64,000 bases of DNA, taken from the NCBI GenBank assembly GCA_016720065.1, contig JADJXY010000002.1, positions 2,121,001 to 2,185,000 on the forward strand. Reading direction: 5' to 3'. A program made the translations under genes and the position numbers. The DNA is from Betaproteobacteria bacterium (lineage in GTDB: Bacteria; Pseudomonadota; Gammaproteobacteria; Burkholderiales; Rhodocyclaceae). The notes beneath the pieces are model-generated. The model was not told the origin of the DNA and did no database searches. It worked only from the letters and a program-made list of their open reading frames with translations. Of this stretch, positions 1-9,077 are shown in pieces (the stretch's first letter is position 1; each line of letters begins with the position of its first letter).

Positions 1-104
1 GCCCTGCGCTCGACCTCCTGCTGCCGATCAGGCAGGGGCCGGCTCCGTTTCCAGGCCAGCCAGACAAAGGCTGCGATGAGCCCGAGAAGAATCCACTTCA
101 GCAT
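1..104 (-). CDS. small single-pass membrane protein, partial (PP0621-like)
   Basis: The first 34 residues of a reverse-strand gene that runs off the left edge. The product opens MLKWILLGLIAAFVWLAWKR, one hydrophobic segment of about 16 residues followed at once by basic residues, so a single N-terminal membrane anchor with the rest on the cytoplasmic side is expected. A GGGAGA ribosome-binding sequence lies about six bases before the ATG and supports this start. Many proteobacteria carry a short protein of this shape, the PP0621 family, which has conserved cysteines further in; those would lie outside the window, so the family name is only a guess. It is divergent from manC and probably unrelated to the polysaccharide genes. 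Confidence 0.6.
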   Translation of the reverse strand, partial: MLKWILLGLIAAFVWLAWKRSRPLPDRQQEVERR

Positions 105-190
105 GCCGAGTCTCCCGCGGGGAACGCCCCCGGAGGAAAAATTCCCCAAAGGCGAAAGAATAGTTAAAGCAGCAGTCCCGCGGGCGAAAT

Positions 191-196
191 TATAAT
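191..196 (+). promoter_or_regulatory. candidate -10 hexamer upstream of manC
   Basis: A perfect TATAAT stands in an AT-rich patch within otherwise GC-rich DNA, about 100 bases before the manC start. No convincing TTGACA-like -35 lies 16 to 18 bases upstream, so this is a weak call that rests on the -10 alone. Confidence 0.3.
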
Positions 197-293
197 CTCC
201 CGGTCCCCGGCCTCTCGCCAGGTCCGTCCCCCGGGGCGGCTCCCTCGCCGCGCAAGCCCCGTGAAAATGCCCCCTCTTGCTGACCGAGTCACG

Positions 294-1730
294 ATGAAAC
301 TACAACCCGTCGTTCTTTCCGGTGGATCCGGAACCCGCCTCTGGCCCCTCTCCCGGGAGAAATACCCCAAGCAGCTCCTGCCCCTGTGCGGCCCTCAGTC
401 GATGCTGCAAGCCACCGTGGCGCGCATGGACGGGCTGCCGGATCTGGGCGACCCCATCCTGGTCTGCAACGAGGAGCACCGCTTCGTCGTCGCCGAGCAG
501 GTGCGGCTCCTGGGCAAACGGGGCCGCGTCGTCCTCGAGCCCGCCGGCCGCAACACGGCTCCTGCCCTGACCCTGGCCGCCCTCTTCGCCGTGCGCGACG
601 GGGCCGATCCCATTCTGGTCGTCATGCCGGCCGACCACGCCATCCTGGACGAAGCCGCCTTCCGCGCGGCCGTAGGTCATGCCGCCCAACTCGCCGAAGC
701 CGGCATGGCGGTCACCTTCGGCATCACCCCCGATTGCCCCGAGACGGGCTACGGCTATATCCGTCGCGGCGCCGCCCTGGCCGCGGGCAGTGCGGGCTTT
801 CGCCTGGACGCCTTCGTCGAGAAGCCCAACCGGGCCACCGCCGAAGCCTATCTGGATAGCGGCGACTACCTCTGGAACAGCGGCATCTTCGTCCTCAAGG
901 CCTCCGTCTGGCTCGCCGCCCTGGAGCGCTGCCGCCCCGACATCCTGGCCGCCTGCCGCAACGCCCTGGACGATTGCCGCGACGACGATGTCTTCGTACG
1001 CGTGGGCGCAGCCGCCTTCGCCGCCTGCCCCTCCGATTCCATCGACTACGCCGTCATGGAACGCCTCACCCAGGGCAGCGCCGATCTGCCGCCGGGAGCG
1101 GTCATTCCCCTTTCCGCCGGCTGGTCCGATGTGGGCGCCTGGGACTCCCTGTGGAAAGTCCTGCCCAAGGACGAAGCCGGTAACGCCACCCGCGGAGACA
1201 CCCTTCTGGAGGGCTGCCGCGACACCCTGGTCGTCTCCGAGGGCCGACTGGTGGCCTGCGTCGGTGTCGCCAACCTGGTGGTGGTGGAAACCGACGACGC
1301 CGTCCTGGTGGCCCATCACGACGCCACCCAGGACGTCAAGAAGGTGGTCGATCGCCTCAAGGCCTCGGGCCGGAGCGTCGCCCAGTGGCACCGCAAGGTG
1401 CATCGCCCCTGGGGCTGGTACGACGGGGTCGATGCCGGGGAACGCTTCCAGGTGAAGCGCATCTCGGTCAAACCCGGCGCCGCCCTGTCGCTCCAGATGC
1501 ACCACCATCGCGCCGAGCACTGGATCGTCGTGCAGGGCACCGCCCGCGTCACCCGGGGCGACGAAATTCTGCTGGTGAGCGAGAACCAATCGACCTACAT
1601 CCCCCTGGGCACCACCCACCGCCTGGAGAACCCGGGCAAGGTGCCCCTGGAGATGATCGAAGTCCAGTCCGGCAGCTACCTCGGCGAGGACGACATCGTC
1701 CGCTTCGAGGACACCTACGGTCGCAACTGA
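294..1730 (+). CDS. manC: mannose-1-phosphate guanylyltransferase / mannose-6-phosphate isomerase
   Basis: Bifunctional cytosolic enzyme that isomerises fructose-6-P to mannose-6-P (C-terminal part) and couples mannose-1-P to GTP to make GDP-mannose (N-terminal part). The nucleotidyltransferase signature GGSGTRLWPLSREKYPKQ is at residues 10-27, and a cupin-type isomerase domain with the metal-binding QMHHHRAEHW motif occupies about the last 100 residues. At 478 residues it has the usual length of the AlgA/ManC/XanB family. The open frame extends to a GTG at 261 and an ATG at 267, but the ATG at 294 gives the family-typical N-terminus and is chosen. GalE follows 9 bases downstream, so the two form an operon. 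Its product GDP-mannose is the substrate of the AlgD-type dehydrogenase at 53710-55026 in the same window. Confidence 0.95.
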   Translation: MKLQPVVLSGGSGTRLWPLSREKYPKQLLPLCGPQSMLQATVARMDGLPDLGDPILVCNEEHRFVVAEQVRLLGKRGRVVLEPAGRNTAPALTLAALFAVRDGADPILVVMPADHAILDEAAFRAAVGHAAQLAEAGMAVTFGITPDCPETGYGYIRRGAALAAGSAGFRLDAFVEKPNRATAEAYLDSGDYLWNSGIFVLKASVWLAALERCRPDILAACRNALDDCRDDDVFVRVGAAAFAACPSDSIDYAVMERLTQGSADLPPGAVIPLSAGWSDVGAWDSLWKVLPKDEAGNATRGDTLLEGCRDTLVVSEGRLVACVGVANLVVVETDDAVLVAHHDATQDVKKVVDRLKASGRSVAQWHRKVHRPWGWYDGVDAGERFQVKRISVKPGAALSLQMHHHRAEHWIVVQGTARVTRGDEILLVSENQSTYIPLGTTHRLENPGKVPLEMIEVQSGSYLGEDDIVRFEDTYGRN

Positions 1731-1739
1731 GGCCCGACC

Positions 1740-2759
1740 ATGATCCTGGTAACCGGCGGTACCGGCTACATCGGCTCCCACACGGTGGTGGAACTGCTTG
1801 CCGCCGGCGAGGAGGTGCTCATCCTCGACAACCTGTGCAACAGCACGGCGGGAGTCGTCGACCGCATCGCAGGCATCGCCGGCCGCCGGCCGGCCCTGGT
1901 GGTGGGCGACATCCGCGACGCCGCCTTGCTGACCCGCCTGTTGCGGGAGCACCCCGTCCGGGCCGTGATGCACTTCGCCGGACTGAAGGCAGTAGGCGAA
2001 TCGGTGCAGGAACCCCTCGCTTACTACGACAATAACGTGGCCGGCACCCTGCGGCTGCTGGAGGCCATGGACCAGACCGGGGTCAGGAAGCTGGTTTTCA
2101 GTTCCTCGGCCACGGTCTATGGCGATCCCCACAGCCTCCCCATCCAGGAACACTTCCCGCTCCAGGCCACCAATCCCTACGGCCGCACCAAGCTGCACAT
2201 CGAGGAAATGCTGCGCGACCTGAGTCGGGCGGACCCCCGGTGGCAGATCGCCATCCTGCGCTACTTCAATCCCGTCGGCGCCCATCCCAGCGGCCTCATC
2301 GGCGAATCGCCCCAGGGTGTTCCCAACAACCTCATGCCCTACGTCACCCAGGTGGCCCTGGGCCTGCGGTCCCAGGTGAATGTCTTCGGCCAGGACTACC
2401 CCACCCCGGACGGCACCGGCGTACGGGATTTCATCCACGTGGTCGACCTCGCCCGGGGACACCTGGCCGCCCTGGCCAAACTCTCCCCGCAGCACCCGAT
2501 GCTCTGCGTCAACCTGGGCACCGGCCGGGGCTACAGCGTCCTGGAACTCATCGCCGCCCTGGAGCGGGCCAGCGGCCGCCCGGTGCCCTACCGCATCGCC
2601 GACCGGCGTCCGGGGGATATCGCCGCCTGTTACGCCGATCCCACGCTGGCGCGGGAACTCCTGGGGTGGCAGGCGCAACTCGGGCTTGAGGCCATGTGCG
2701 AAGACGCCTGGCGCTGGCAGTCGGCAAGTCCCGCTGCCGAGCCCACGCAGTCCAGATGA
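1740..2759 (+). CDS. galE: UDP-glucose 4-epimerase
   Basis: Extended short-chain dehydrogenase that interconverts UDP-glucose and UDP-galactose, and in some homologues their N-acetyl forms. Seen directly: the NAD-binding GGTGYIGSHT near the N-terminus, SSSATVYGD at about 121-129, the catalytic pair in YGRTK (Tyr147, Lys151), and a full length of 339 residues, as in E. coli GalE. It starts 9 bases after manC and is probably co-transcribed with it. Placement beside an EPS locus suggests it supplies a galactose-type donor. Whether it also accepts UDP-GlcNAc cannot be decided from the sequence alone. Confidence 0.95.
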   Translation: MILVTGGTGYIGSHTVVELLAAGEEVLILDNLCNSTAGVVDRIAGIAGRRPALVVGDIRDAALLTRLLREHPVRAVMHFAGLKAVGESVQEPLAYYDNNVAGTLRLLEAMDQTGVRKLVFSSSATVYGDPHSLPIQEHFPLQATNPYGRTKLHIEEMLRDLSRADPRWQIAILRYFNPVGAHPSGLIGESPQGVPNNLMPYVTQVALGLRSQVNVFGQDYPTPDGTGVRDFIHVVDLARGHLAALAKLSPQHPMLCVNLGTGRGYSVLELIAALERASGRPVPYRIADRRPGDIAACYADPTLARELLGWQAQLGLEAMCEDAWRWQSASPAAEPTQSR

Positions 2760-2919
2760 ACGCGCCGCGGACCGCCTCCACCACCGGGTCCGGCGCGGTG
2801 CCACAGAGGACCGCATCGGCCCCCGGCTTGTCGGTTTTTTTTACATCCCCGCCATCAACGTTCGGGCCAGAATTGGACAAACCCCGCAGCGGCCGGCCTT
2901 TCAGGCACCCTTAAAAACG

Positions 2920-2935
2920 CGGCACAACTTTTGCT
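2920..2935 (+). promoter_or_regulatory. sigma-54 (RpoN) promoter of the HPr-rel-A cassette
   Basis: The sequence CGGCACAACTTTTGCT matches the sigma-54 consensus TGGCAC-R-N4-TTGCW at all fixed positions except the first base. The invariant GG (2921-2922) and GC (2933-2934) are separated by exactly 10 bases. Transcription would begin near 2946, leaving a leader of about 45 bases before the ATG at 2991. The window encodes the XrtA-associated sigma-54 activator PrsR at 11887-13245, a natural candidate regulator; this link is inference. No PrsR binding site was identified upstream. Confidence 0.8.
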
Positions 2936-2990
2936 TAAGCCCCTTTGACCCGTGCTGTCCGGCACTGCAGGAATTTCGAAAGAGCGCATC

Positions 2991-3755
2991 ATGACCGATC
3001 AAGACAAGAACACTTCCCATCCTGCCCCCACCGGGGAAGCGGCCGGCGTGACGCTGCCCCGGCGGCGCAGACTCCTGACCGGCACCACGGCCGGCGCCGG
3101 CGTGTTCCTCGCCATGCAGGCCAAAACCGCCCTGGGAACCGGCGGCACCTGCCAGAGCCCCTCGGCGATGATTTCCGGCAACCAGAGCCCTCGCACCGGC
3201 AATGGTCATCAATGTTCCGGCGGGCGCTCGCCGGGTTTCTGGGTCAATCCGCAGCACTTCCCGTACTGGGTGGGCATCAGCTACCCCACGTTCACCAACG
3301 GCATCGTGGTTTGTTCCAGCGGCACGGGTAACGTCAACCCCTGCGACATCTCGGCGCGCGGCACGACGATTGGCAGCATTTTCACGGGCGCTCCCAATGG
3401 CCACCTGTCCATTTGGGAGGTCCTGCAATGGCCGACCAATTACCCCACCTATTCCGGCGCCAACTGCACCGGCACCAAGAACAACATGGACAAATTCAAT
3501 GGTAAGGGTCAGCTCCTGCGCCACTTGTCTTCTGCCTACCTGAACGCTTCCTACTTCACTTCCACCGGCCAGGATTACCCGCTCTCCCTCACGCAGATCG
3601 TCGCCATGTGGGACGCGGTGAAGAACGGCGGCACCTATTGCCCGGCGGGCATGGTCTGCAATGGAAATGCCATGAGCGAAGCGCAGATCATCGCCTACAT
3701 CGAAGGGATGTACGACATCAATTCGGCCGTCCCCAACCTCTGCAAGGCGCCCTGA
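2991..3755 (+). CDS. Tat-signal, cysteine-rich exported protein of an HPr-rel-A cassette
   Basis: A 254-residue protein of unknown function. It has an N-terminal twin-arginine-like signal (PRRRRLLTG followed by a hydrophobic stretch, about residues 22-45), and eight cysteines spread over the mature part, which could pair in the periplasm. It carries a GRSPGFW motif of the kind seen in many secreted proteins of unknown role. There is no PEP-CTERM tail. The ATG at 2991 has AAAGAG about eight bases before it and lies downstream of the predicted sigma-54 start site; an in-frame start at 2952 would leave almost no leader. It is the first gene of the cassette with the PqqD-like, HprK-like and nucleotidyltransferase-like genes and is the obvious candidate for their substrate, but nothing in the sequence proves that. 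Confidence 0.8.
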   Translation: MTDQDKNTSHPAPTGEAAGVTLPRRRRLLTGTTAGAGVFLAMQAKTALGTGGTCQSPSAMISGNQSPRTGNGHQCSGGRSPGFWVNPQHFPYWVGISYPTFTNGIVVCSSGTGNVNPCDISARGTTIGSIFTGAPNGHLSIWEVLQWPTNYPTYSGANCTGTKNNMDKFNGKGQLLRHLSSAYLNASYFTSTGQDYPLSLTQIVAMWDAVKNGGTYCPAGMVCNGNAMSEAQIIAYIEGMYDINSAVPNLCKAP

Positions 3756-3774
3756 GGCAGGGTCGGAACCGGCC

Positions 3775-3993
3775 TTGCGCATAGACCCGGCCCGGCAACT
3801 GGCCTTTTCTCCGGACTGGGACGGGGGGAGCGTCGTATTCGACGGCCGCTCCGGCGATTTCTGGGTCGTGGACCGGACGGTGTCCTCCGCCCTCCGCAGC
3901 GCTGGCGAGGAAGCGCAGCCCGCCGCCCTGAACGGGCTTCCGGCCGAAGTCCTCGACAGCCTTCTGGCCCACGGTATCATACGGGCTTCCTGA
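3775..3993 (+). CDS. HPr-rel-A system PqqD-like peptide chaperone
   Basis: A 72-residue protein with the PqqD-like winged-helix pattern: a short strand region, then GGSVVFDGRSGDFWVVDRTVS, then a helix rich in Ala/Leu. PqqD-type domains bind the leader of a ribosomally made peptide and hand it to a modifying enzyme. This version resembles the family that always sits beside an HprK-related kinase (TIGR04353 by recall, not searched). It starts with TTG after a GAGGCAGGG ribosome-binding region, 19 bases after the exported-protein gene and 21 bases before the kinase gene. The family assignment rests on context as much as on the short sequence. Confidence 0.75.
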   Translation: MRIDPARQLAFSPDWDGGSVVFDGRSGDFWVVDRTVSSALRSAGEEAQPAALNGLPAEVLDSLLAHGIIRAS

Positions 3994-4014
3994 TTCCCGG
4001 CTCCCGTCTTGGCA

Positions 4015-4899
4015 ATGCCTTCCACCGTGCGGACCTTTGTCGTCCGCATCCCGCCGGTGACGGTACGGGTGCGATCCGACCTGGCCCCCGTCGCAGCCCA
4101 CCTGACCCGCTTCTACGCCGAACGTCTGCTGCCCGCTGACAGCGCGGTGTTCTGCGACTTCGACATCGCCCTGATGGCCGCCGGGGGGCTGCGGCGTTTC
4201 TGGCGCCCCCAGGTCAGCTTTCTCCTGGACGGCCAGGATCCCTTCCTGCCCCTGCCGGTCGAGCAGGCCCCCCCCTTGCTCGAATGGGGACTCAACTGGT
4301 GCATGGCCAGCCGACCCCTGGGGTATCTGGCCATCCACGCCGCCGTGGTCGCCCGCGGCGCAGAGGCCCTTGTCCTGCCCGGCTTTCCAGGGGCCGGCAA
4401 GAGCACCCTCTGCTCGTCCCTGGTATTCCTCGACGGCTGGCGCCTCCTGTCCGACGAACTCGCGCTGCTGGACCCGGCCACCGTTTCCCTCGCGCCGCAT
4501 CCGCGGCCGATCAACCTGAAGAATCGCTCCATCGATATCGTCAGCGCCTTTCCGGGCAGCCGACTCAGCCCCCGCTACCACGACACCCGCAAAGGCACCG
4601 TGGCCCTGGCCGCCCCCCCGGCCGATTCCCTGGCCCGGGGCGAAGATCCGGCCTACTGCCGCTGGGTCGTCTTTCCCACCTTCATCGACGAGGGCGAGCC
4701 CTGGTGCGAGCCGATTTCCCGCGCCGAGAGTTTCGCCCTCATCGCCGAGCAGTCCTTCAACAAGGAGCGCATGGGGGTGACCGGGTTCACCGCCCTGGCG
4801 GCCATGCTCGACGGGGCCGCCTGCTATCAGATCGGCTACCGCTCCACTGCAGAAGCCCTCGATCTCATCGCCCGCATCCGTCGCGGAGAGGCCCCATGA
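4015..4899 (+). CDS. HprK-related kinase A
   Basis: A 294-residue P-loop protein related to HPr kinase/phosphorylase. The Walker A motif GFPGAGKS (about residues 123-130) follows a strand rich in Val/Leu, and an acidic SDELALLD segment comes about 25 residues later, as in HprK-like kinases. It lacks the N-terminal DRTGG domain of true HprK and there is no HPr gene nearby. The family (TIGR04352 by recall) always pairs with a PqqD-like protein. Relatives in lasso-peptide clusters phosphorylate a precursor peptide on serine; whether this one does is unknown. An in-frame TTG at 4009 is an alternative start. The stop codon overlaps the next start (ATGA), so the two are translationally coupled. Confidence 0.85.
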   Translation: MPSTVRTFVVRIPPVTVRVRSDLAPVAAHLTRFYAERLLPADSAVFCDFDIALMAAGGLRRFWRPQVSFLLDGQDPFLPLPVEQAPPLLEWGLNWCMASRPLGYLAIHAAVVARGAEALVLPGFPGAGKSTLCSSLVFLDGWRLLSDELALLDPATVSLAPHPRPINLKNRSIDIVSAFPGSRLSPRYHDTRKGTVALAAPPADSLARGEDPAYCRWVVFPTFIDEGEPWCEPISRAESFALIAEQSFNKERMGVTGFTALAAMLDGAACYQIGYRSTAEALDLIARIRRGEAP

Positions 4900-6023
4900 G
4901 CCCGGAGCAGCCCCAGCGCCTTCTCCTCGACCTCCTGGCCCGGCCCCAGGCCGCCACCTCCCTGACACCGGGGCAGTGGGAGACGCTGCTCTGCCAGGCC
5001 CGGGCCGCCAATCTCATCGGCACCCTGGCCGAGCGTGTCGACGCCGCCGGCATCCCCTTGCCCGACGGCCTGGCGCGCCACCTGCGCGGGGTGGCGCAGC
5101 TCAGCGCACGGCAGCGGGAATCGGTGCTTTGGGAAGCGCACCTCCTCGACCGCTGCCTCGCCCCCCTGGGTATTCCGGTCGTCCTCCTGAAGGGTTCGGC
5201 CTACGTGCTGCGGCAACTGCCGGTGGCCCGCGGCCGCCTGTTCGGGGACATCGACATCCTGGTGCCGCGGGAGCATCTGGGCGCGGTGGAGGTCGCCATG
5301 ATGACCGCTGGCTGGACCTCGGCCAAGCTGCATCCCTACGACCAGCGCTACTACCGCCAGTGGATGCACGAACTCCCGCCCATGCTCAACGTCCGCCGCG
5401 GCACCATCCTCGACATCCATCACACCCTGCTGCCCCTCACCAGCCGCCATCATCCCGATCCGGCGCTGCTCTTTGCGGCGGCAGAGGCTCTTCCCGGGTT
5501 TTCCTGCCTGCGCACGCCCTCGCCCGCCGACCTGGTCATCCATAGCATCACCCACCTCTTCCACGAAGGCGAATTCCACAACGGCCTGCGCGACCTGGTG
5601 GACATCGATGGTCTGTTGCGCCATTTTGCGGCCAGGGATGCGGGCTTTTGGGACGGTCTGGTGCCACGAGCCAGGCAATTGCAACTGGCCTCCCCCCTCT
5701 TCCTGGGGCTCCATTTCGCGCAACACGTGCTGGCGAGCCCCATCCCCCCTGCGGTGCTGGCCGCGGCCGCAGCCGCGGGAGCGCCGTCGGCGCCAGGCCT
5801 GCGGCTCCTGGAGACCCTGTTTTCCCACGCCCTGCGGCCGCAGCATCCGCGTTGCCTGGGCCCGATGAGCGGCTTTGCCCTCTGGTTGCTTTACGTCCGG
5901 GCGCACTGGTTGCGCATGCCGCCCCATCTGCTGACCGTCCATCTCACCCGCAAGGCCTGGCGCAGCGTCTTCCCGGAACCGGAACGCACCCGGCACGACG
6001 ACGAGCCGGGGCTGCCCGGCTGA
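4896..6023 (+). CDS. nucleotidyltransferase-like protein of the HPr-rel-A cassette
   Basis: A 375-residue protein of the nucleotidyltransferase type often annotated as 'nucleotidyltransferase family' (PF14907-like by recall). The characteristic VLLKGSAY and GRLFGDIDILVP motifs are present at about residues 93-125; the DID pair would bind the metal. These proteins are found in exosortase and peptide-modification loci, yet their substrate is unknown. The gene overlaps the kinase gene by four bases, so the cassette of four genes reads as one operon. It converges with the protease gene 15 bases further on, and no clear terminator was seen between them. Confidence 0.8.
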   Translation: MSPEQPQRLLLDLLARPQAATSLTPGQWETLLCQARAANLIGTLAERVDAAGIPLPDGLARHLRGVAQLSARQRESVLWEAHLLDRCLAPLGIPVVLLKGSAYVLRQLPVARGRLFGDIDILVPREHLGAVEVAMMTAGWTSAKLHPYDQRYYRQWMHELPPMLNVRRGTILDIHHTLLPLTSRHHPDPALLFAAAEALPGFSCLRTPSPADLVIHSITHLFHEGEFHNGLRDLVDIDGLLRHFAARDAGFWDGLVPRARQLQLASPLFLGLHFAQHVLASPIPPAVLAAAAAAGAPSAPGLRLLETLFSHALRPQHPRCLGPMSGFALWLLYVRAHWLRMPPHLLTVHLTRKAWRSVFPEPERTRHDDEPGLPG

Positions 6024-6038
6024 GGCGTTGCTCGCGCT

Positions 6039-6806
6039 CTACCGCCCCCGTTCCTCGAGCAGGGATTGCAGATGATTGACGGGGATGGCGTAGGTGATGC
6101 CAGAGGGCTGGCTCAGGGCGGATTCGCGGGTGGCCTTGACGAAGACCATATTGATGACGCCGATCACTTCACCGCTTTCGACGTCGTACACCGGGCTCCC
6201 GCTATTGCCCGGGTAAGCCACGGCGTCGAGCTGGAAAATACGGAACGCGCCGGCCTGGGTACGTCTGATGACCTGGGCGTTGAGACCACGGGCATTCGCC
6301 GCAGGGAGGACGATGGGGGGAATCGCCGAAACGATGCCCCGGTGGGAAACGGGGAAGAAGCCCAGGACAGACCCGATGGGAAAGCCCGTGAAGGCGATTT
6401 CCTGCCCCTCGCGCACCGTCTCGGCCCGGCCCAGAACGACGGGCGGCAGGGGCGATCCGTCAATTTCCAGGACGGCGAGATCGTGGGCCTTGTCTTCGAC
6501 GATGACCCGTGCACGCCGTAATTGCCCCCCTCCCTCGGAGGCCCCGGCCACCTGAACGGCGAGGGAAGCGCCTTCCTCGCCGGCCAGTACCGCGACCACA
6601 TGGGCATTGGTGACGATGTGCCGCCCGTCGCCCACGGCGAATCCGGTCCCCCGCAGGGTGAAGGGCGGCGCGGCGAGGGCCTTGTAATTCCCCACCGCCA
6701 CGACGGAAGGCTTGATGCGGGCGACGGTATCGGGCAAAGCCCCCGCCGCGAAAGCCGGCATCCAGACCAGCAGGCCGAGCAAACCACCGACGAGCGGCCT
6801 CAACAC
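6039..6806 (-). CDS. trypsin-like serine protease, exported
   Basis: A 255-residue chymotrypsin-fold protease with a signal peptide (MLRPLVGGLLGLLVWMPAFAAG). The catalytic triad is visible: His69 in VTNAHVV, Asp109 in KAHDLAVLEI and Ser202 in GNSGSP. There is no PDZ domain, so it is shorter than HtrA/DegP. It is the last gene of the minus-strand run that includes PrsT, TviB and a lytic transglycosylase. Proteases of this kind occur in several XrtA loci and could process exported or PEP-CTERM proteins, but the substrate is not known. Confidence 0.85.
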   Translation of the reverse strand: MLRPLVGGLLGLLVWMPAFAAGALPDTVARIKPSVVAVGNYKALAAPPFTLRGTGFAVGDGRHIVTNAHVVAVLAGEEGASLAVQVAGASEGGGQLRRARVIVEDKAHDLAVLEIDGSPLPPVVLGRAETVREGQEIAFTGFPIGSVLGFFPVSHRGIVSAIPPIVLPAANARGLNAQVIRRTQAGAFRIFQLDAVAYPGNSGSPVYDVESGEVIGVINMVFVKATRESALSQPSGITYAIPVNHLQSLLEERGR

Positions 6807-6834
6807 AAGCGCATCCCCGGCGCGGCGCCCGCCA

Positions 6835-7754
6835 TCACATGAGCCGCGAGCTGCGGATGCGGGGAAGTTCGGGCGAGGGGTCGGTCACGGCGGGATCGAA
6901 GGGGTGTTCTTCCTTGCGGAAGAACTCGACGACCCGCTTCACGTAGCCCCGGGTTTCCTGGTAAGGCGGCACGCCACGGTAGCGATTCACGGCCCCCTCA
7001 CCCGCGTTGTACGCCGCCGCGACGAGGGCGACATCACCGCGAAAATAGGCCAGCAACCAGCGCAGATAAGCCAGACCACCGCGGATGTTGTCTTCCGGAT
7101 CGAAGGGCTTCTTGACGTTGAAGCGGGCGGAAGTTTCGGGGATCAGTTGCATGAGCCCCTGGGCGTTCTTGGGCGAGACTGCCGTCGGGTTGAAGTTGGA
7201 CTCGACCCGGATCACGGCGAGAGCAAGGCGCGGATACACGCCATACTGCGGCGCCAGCCGCGCCACCAACTCGTAGACCTTGCGCGCCTCGAGCGTGGCG
7301 TTGGCGATGATCTCCTCGCCCGCCATGTCTTCCGGCGGCGCGGGGTCGATCATGCACTCGGGCTTCTTGCTGGCGATATCGCCGAAGAAACGCAGCATGC
7401 GCTGGGCGTGCGCATGACCCTGGTCGGCGGCGAGGCGAAAGAAATAGGCCGCGAGCTCGTCGTCGCGCTGAACCCCGCGTCCGTTGGCGTAAATCCAGCC
7501 CACGCTGTACTGGGCCTCGCCGTCGCCAAGGCGGGACGCCTCGCAGTAAAGCTTTACGGCCTCCGCGACATCCCGTGCAACGCCTTCACCATGCTCGTAC
7601 GCCCGCGCCTGGCTACGCAGCAACTCGCCCTTGTGGGAACTGAGGCTTTCGCTCGCCGCGGCGCCGCCGCAGGCCAGGGCGAGCGCCATGCCCAGTCCGG
7701 CCCATCGCCGGACAAGGGATGCGCGCCGCCCGTAAAGCATGGCCTGTCGCTCCG

Positions 7755-7758
<4 letters not shown>
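6835..7758 (-). CDS. lytic transglycosylase with Sel1-like repeats
   Basis: A 307-residue murein lytic transglycosylase. After an N-terminal signal-like segment come two Sel1-type TPR repeats (GVARDVAEAVKLYCEAS and the following unit), then an SLT domain in which AVIRVESNFNP holds the catalytic Glu and NAQGLMQLIP is the usual second motif; AAYNAGEGAV completes the fold. It probably opens peptidoglycan locally for an envelope-spanning export apparatus, which is inference. The GTG at 7758 overlaps the tviB stop (GTGA); an ATG at 7740 would give a more normal signal peptide and is an equally good start. Confidence 0.88.
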
Positions 7759-9035
<1,277 letters not shown>

Positions 9036-9077
9036 CTCATTCCTCTACGATTAACCAAATCAAAAAATTGAATCAAA

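Noticed and set aside
300..2816. Very long open frame antisense to manC and galE
   Set aside because: It mirrors two well-recognised genes on the other strand. In such GC-rich DNA long antisense frames are common, and the translation has low-complexity, Gly/His/Val-rich composition.
2799..2842. Possible intrinsic terminator after galE (T8 tract)
   Set aside because: A run of eight T follows, but the best stem before it is only about four pairs including a G-U, too weak to call a terminator.
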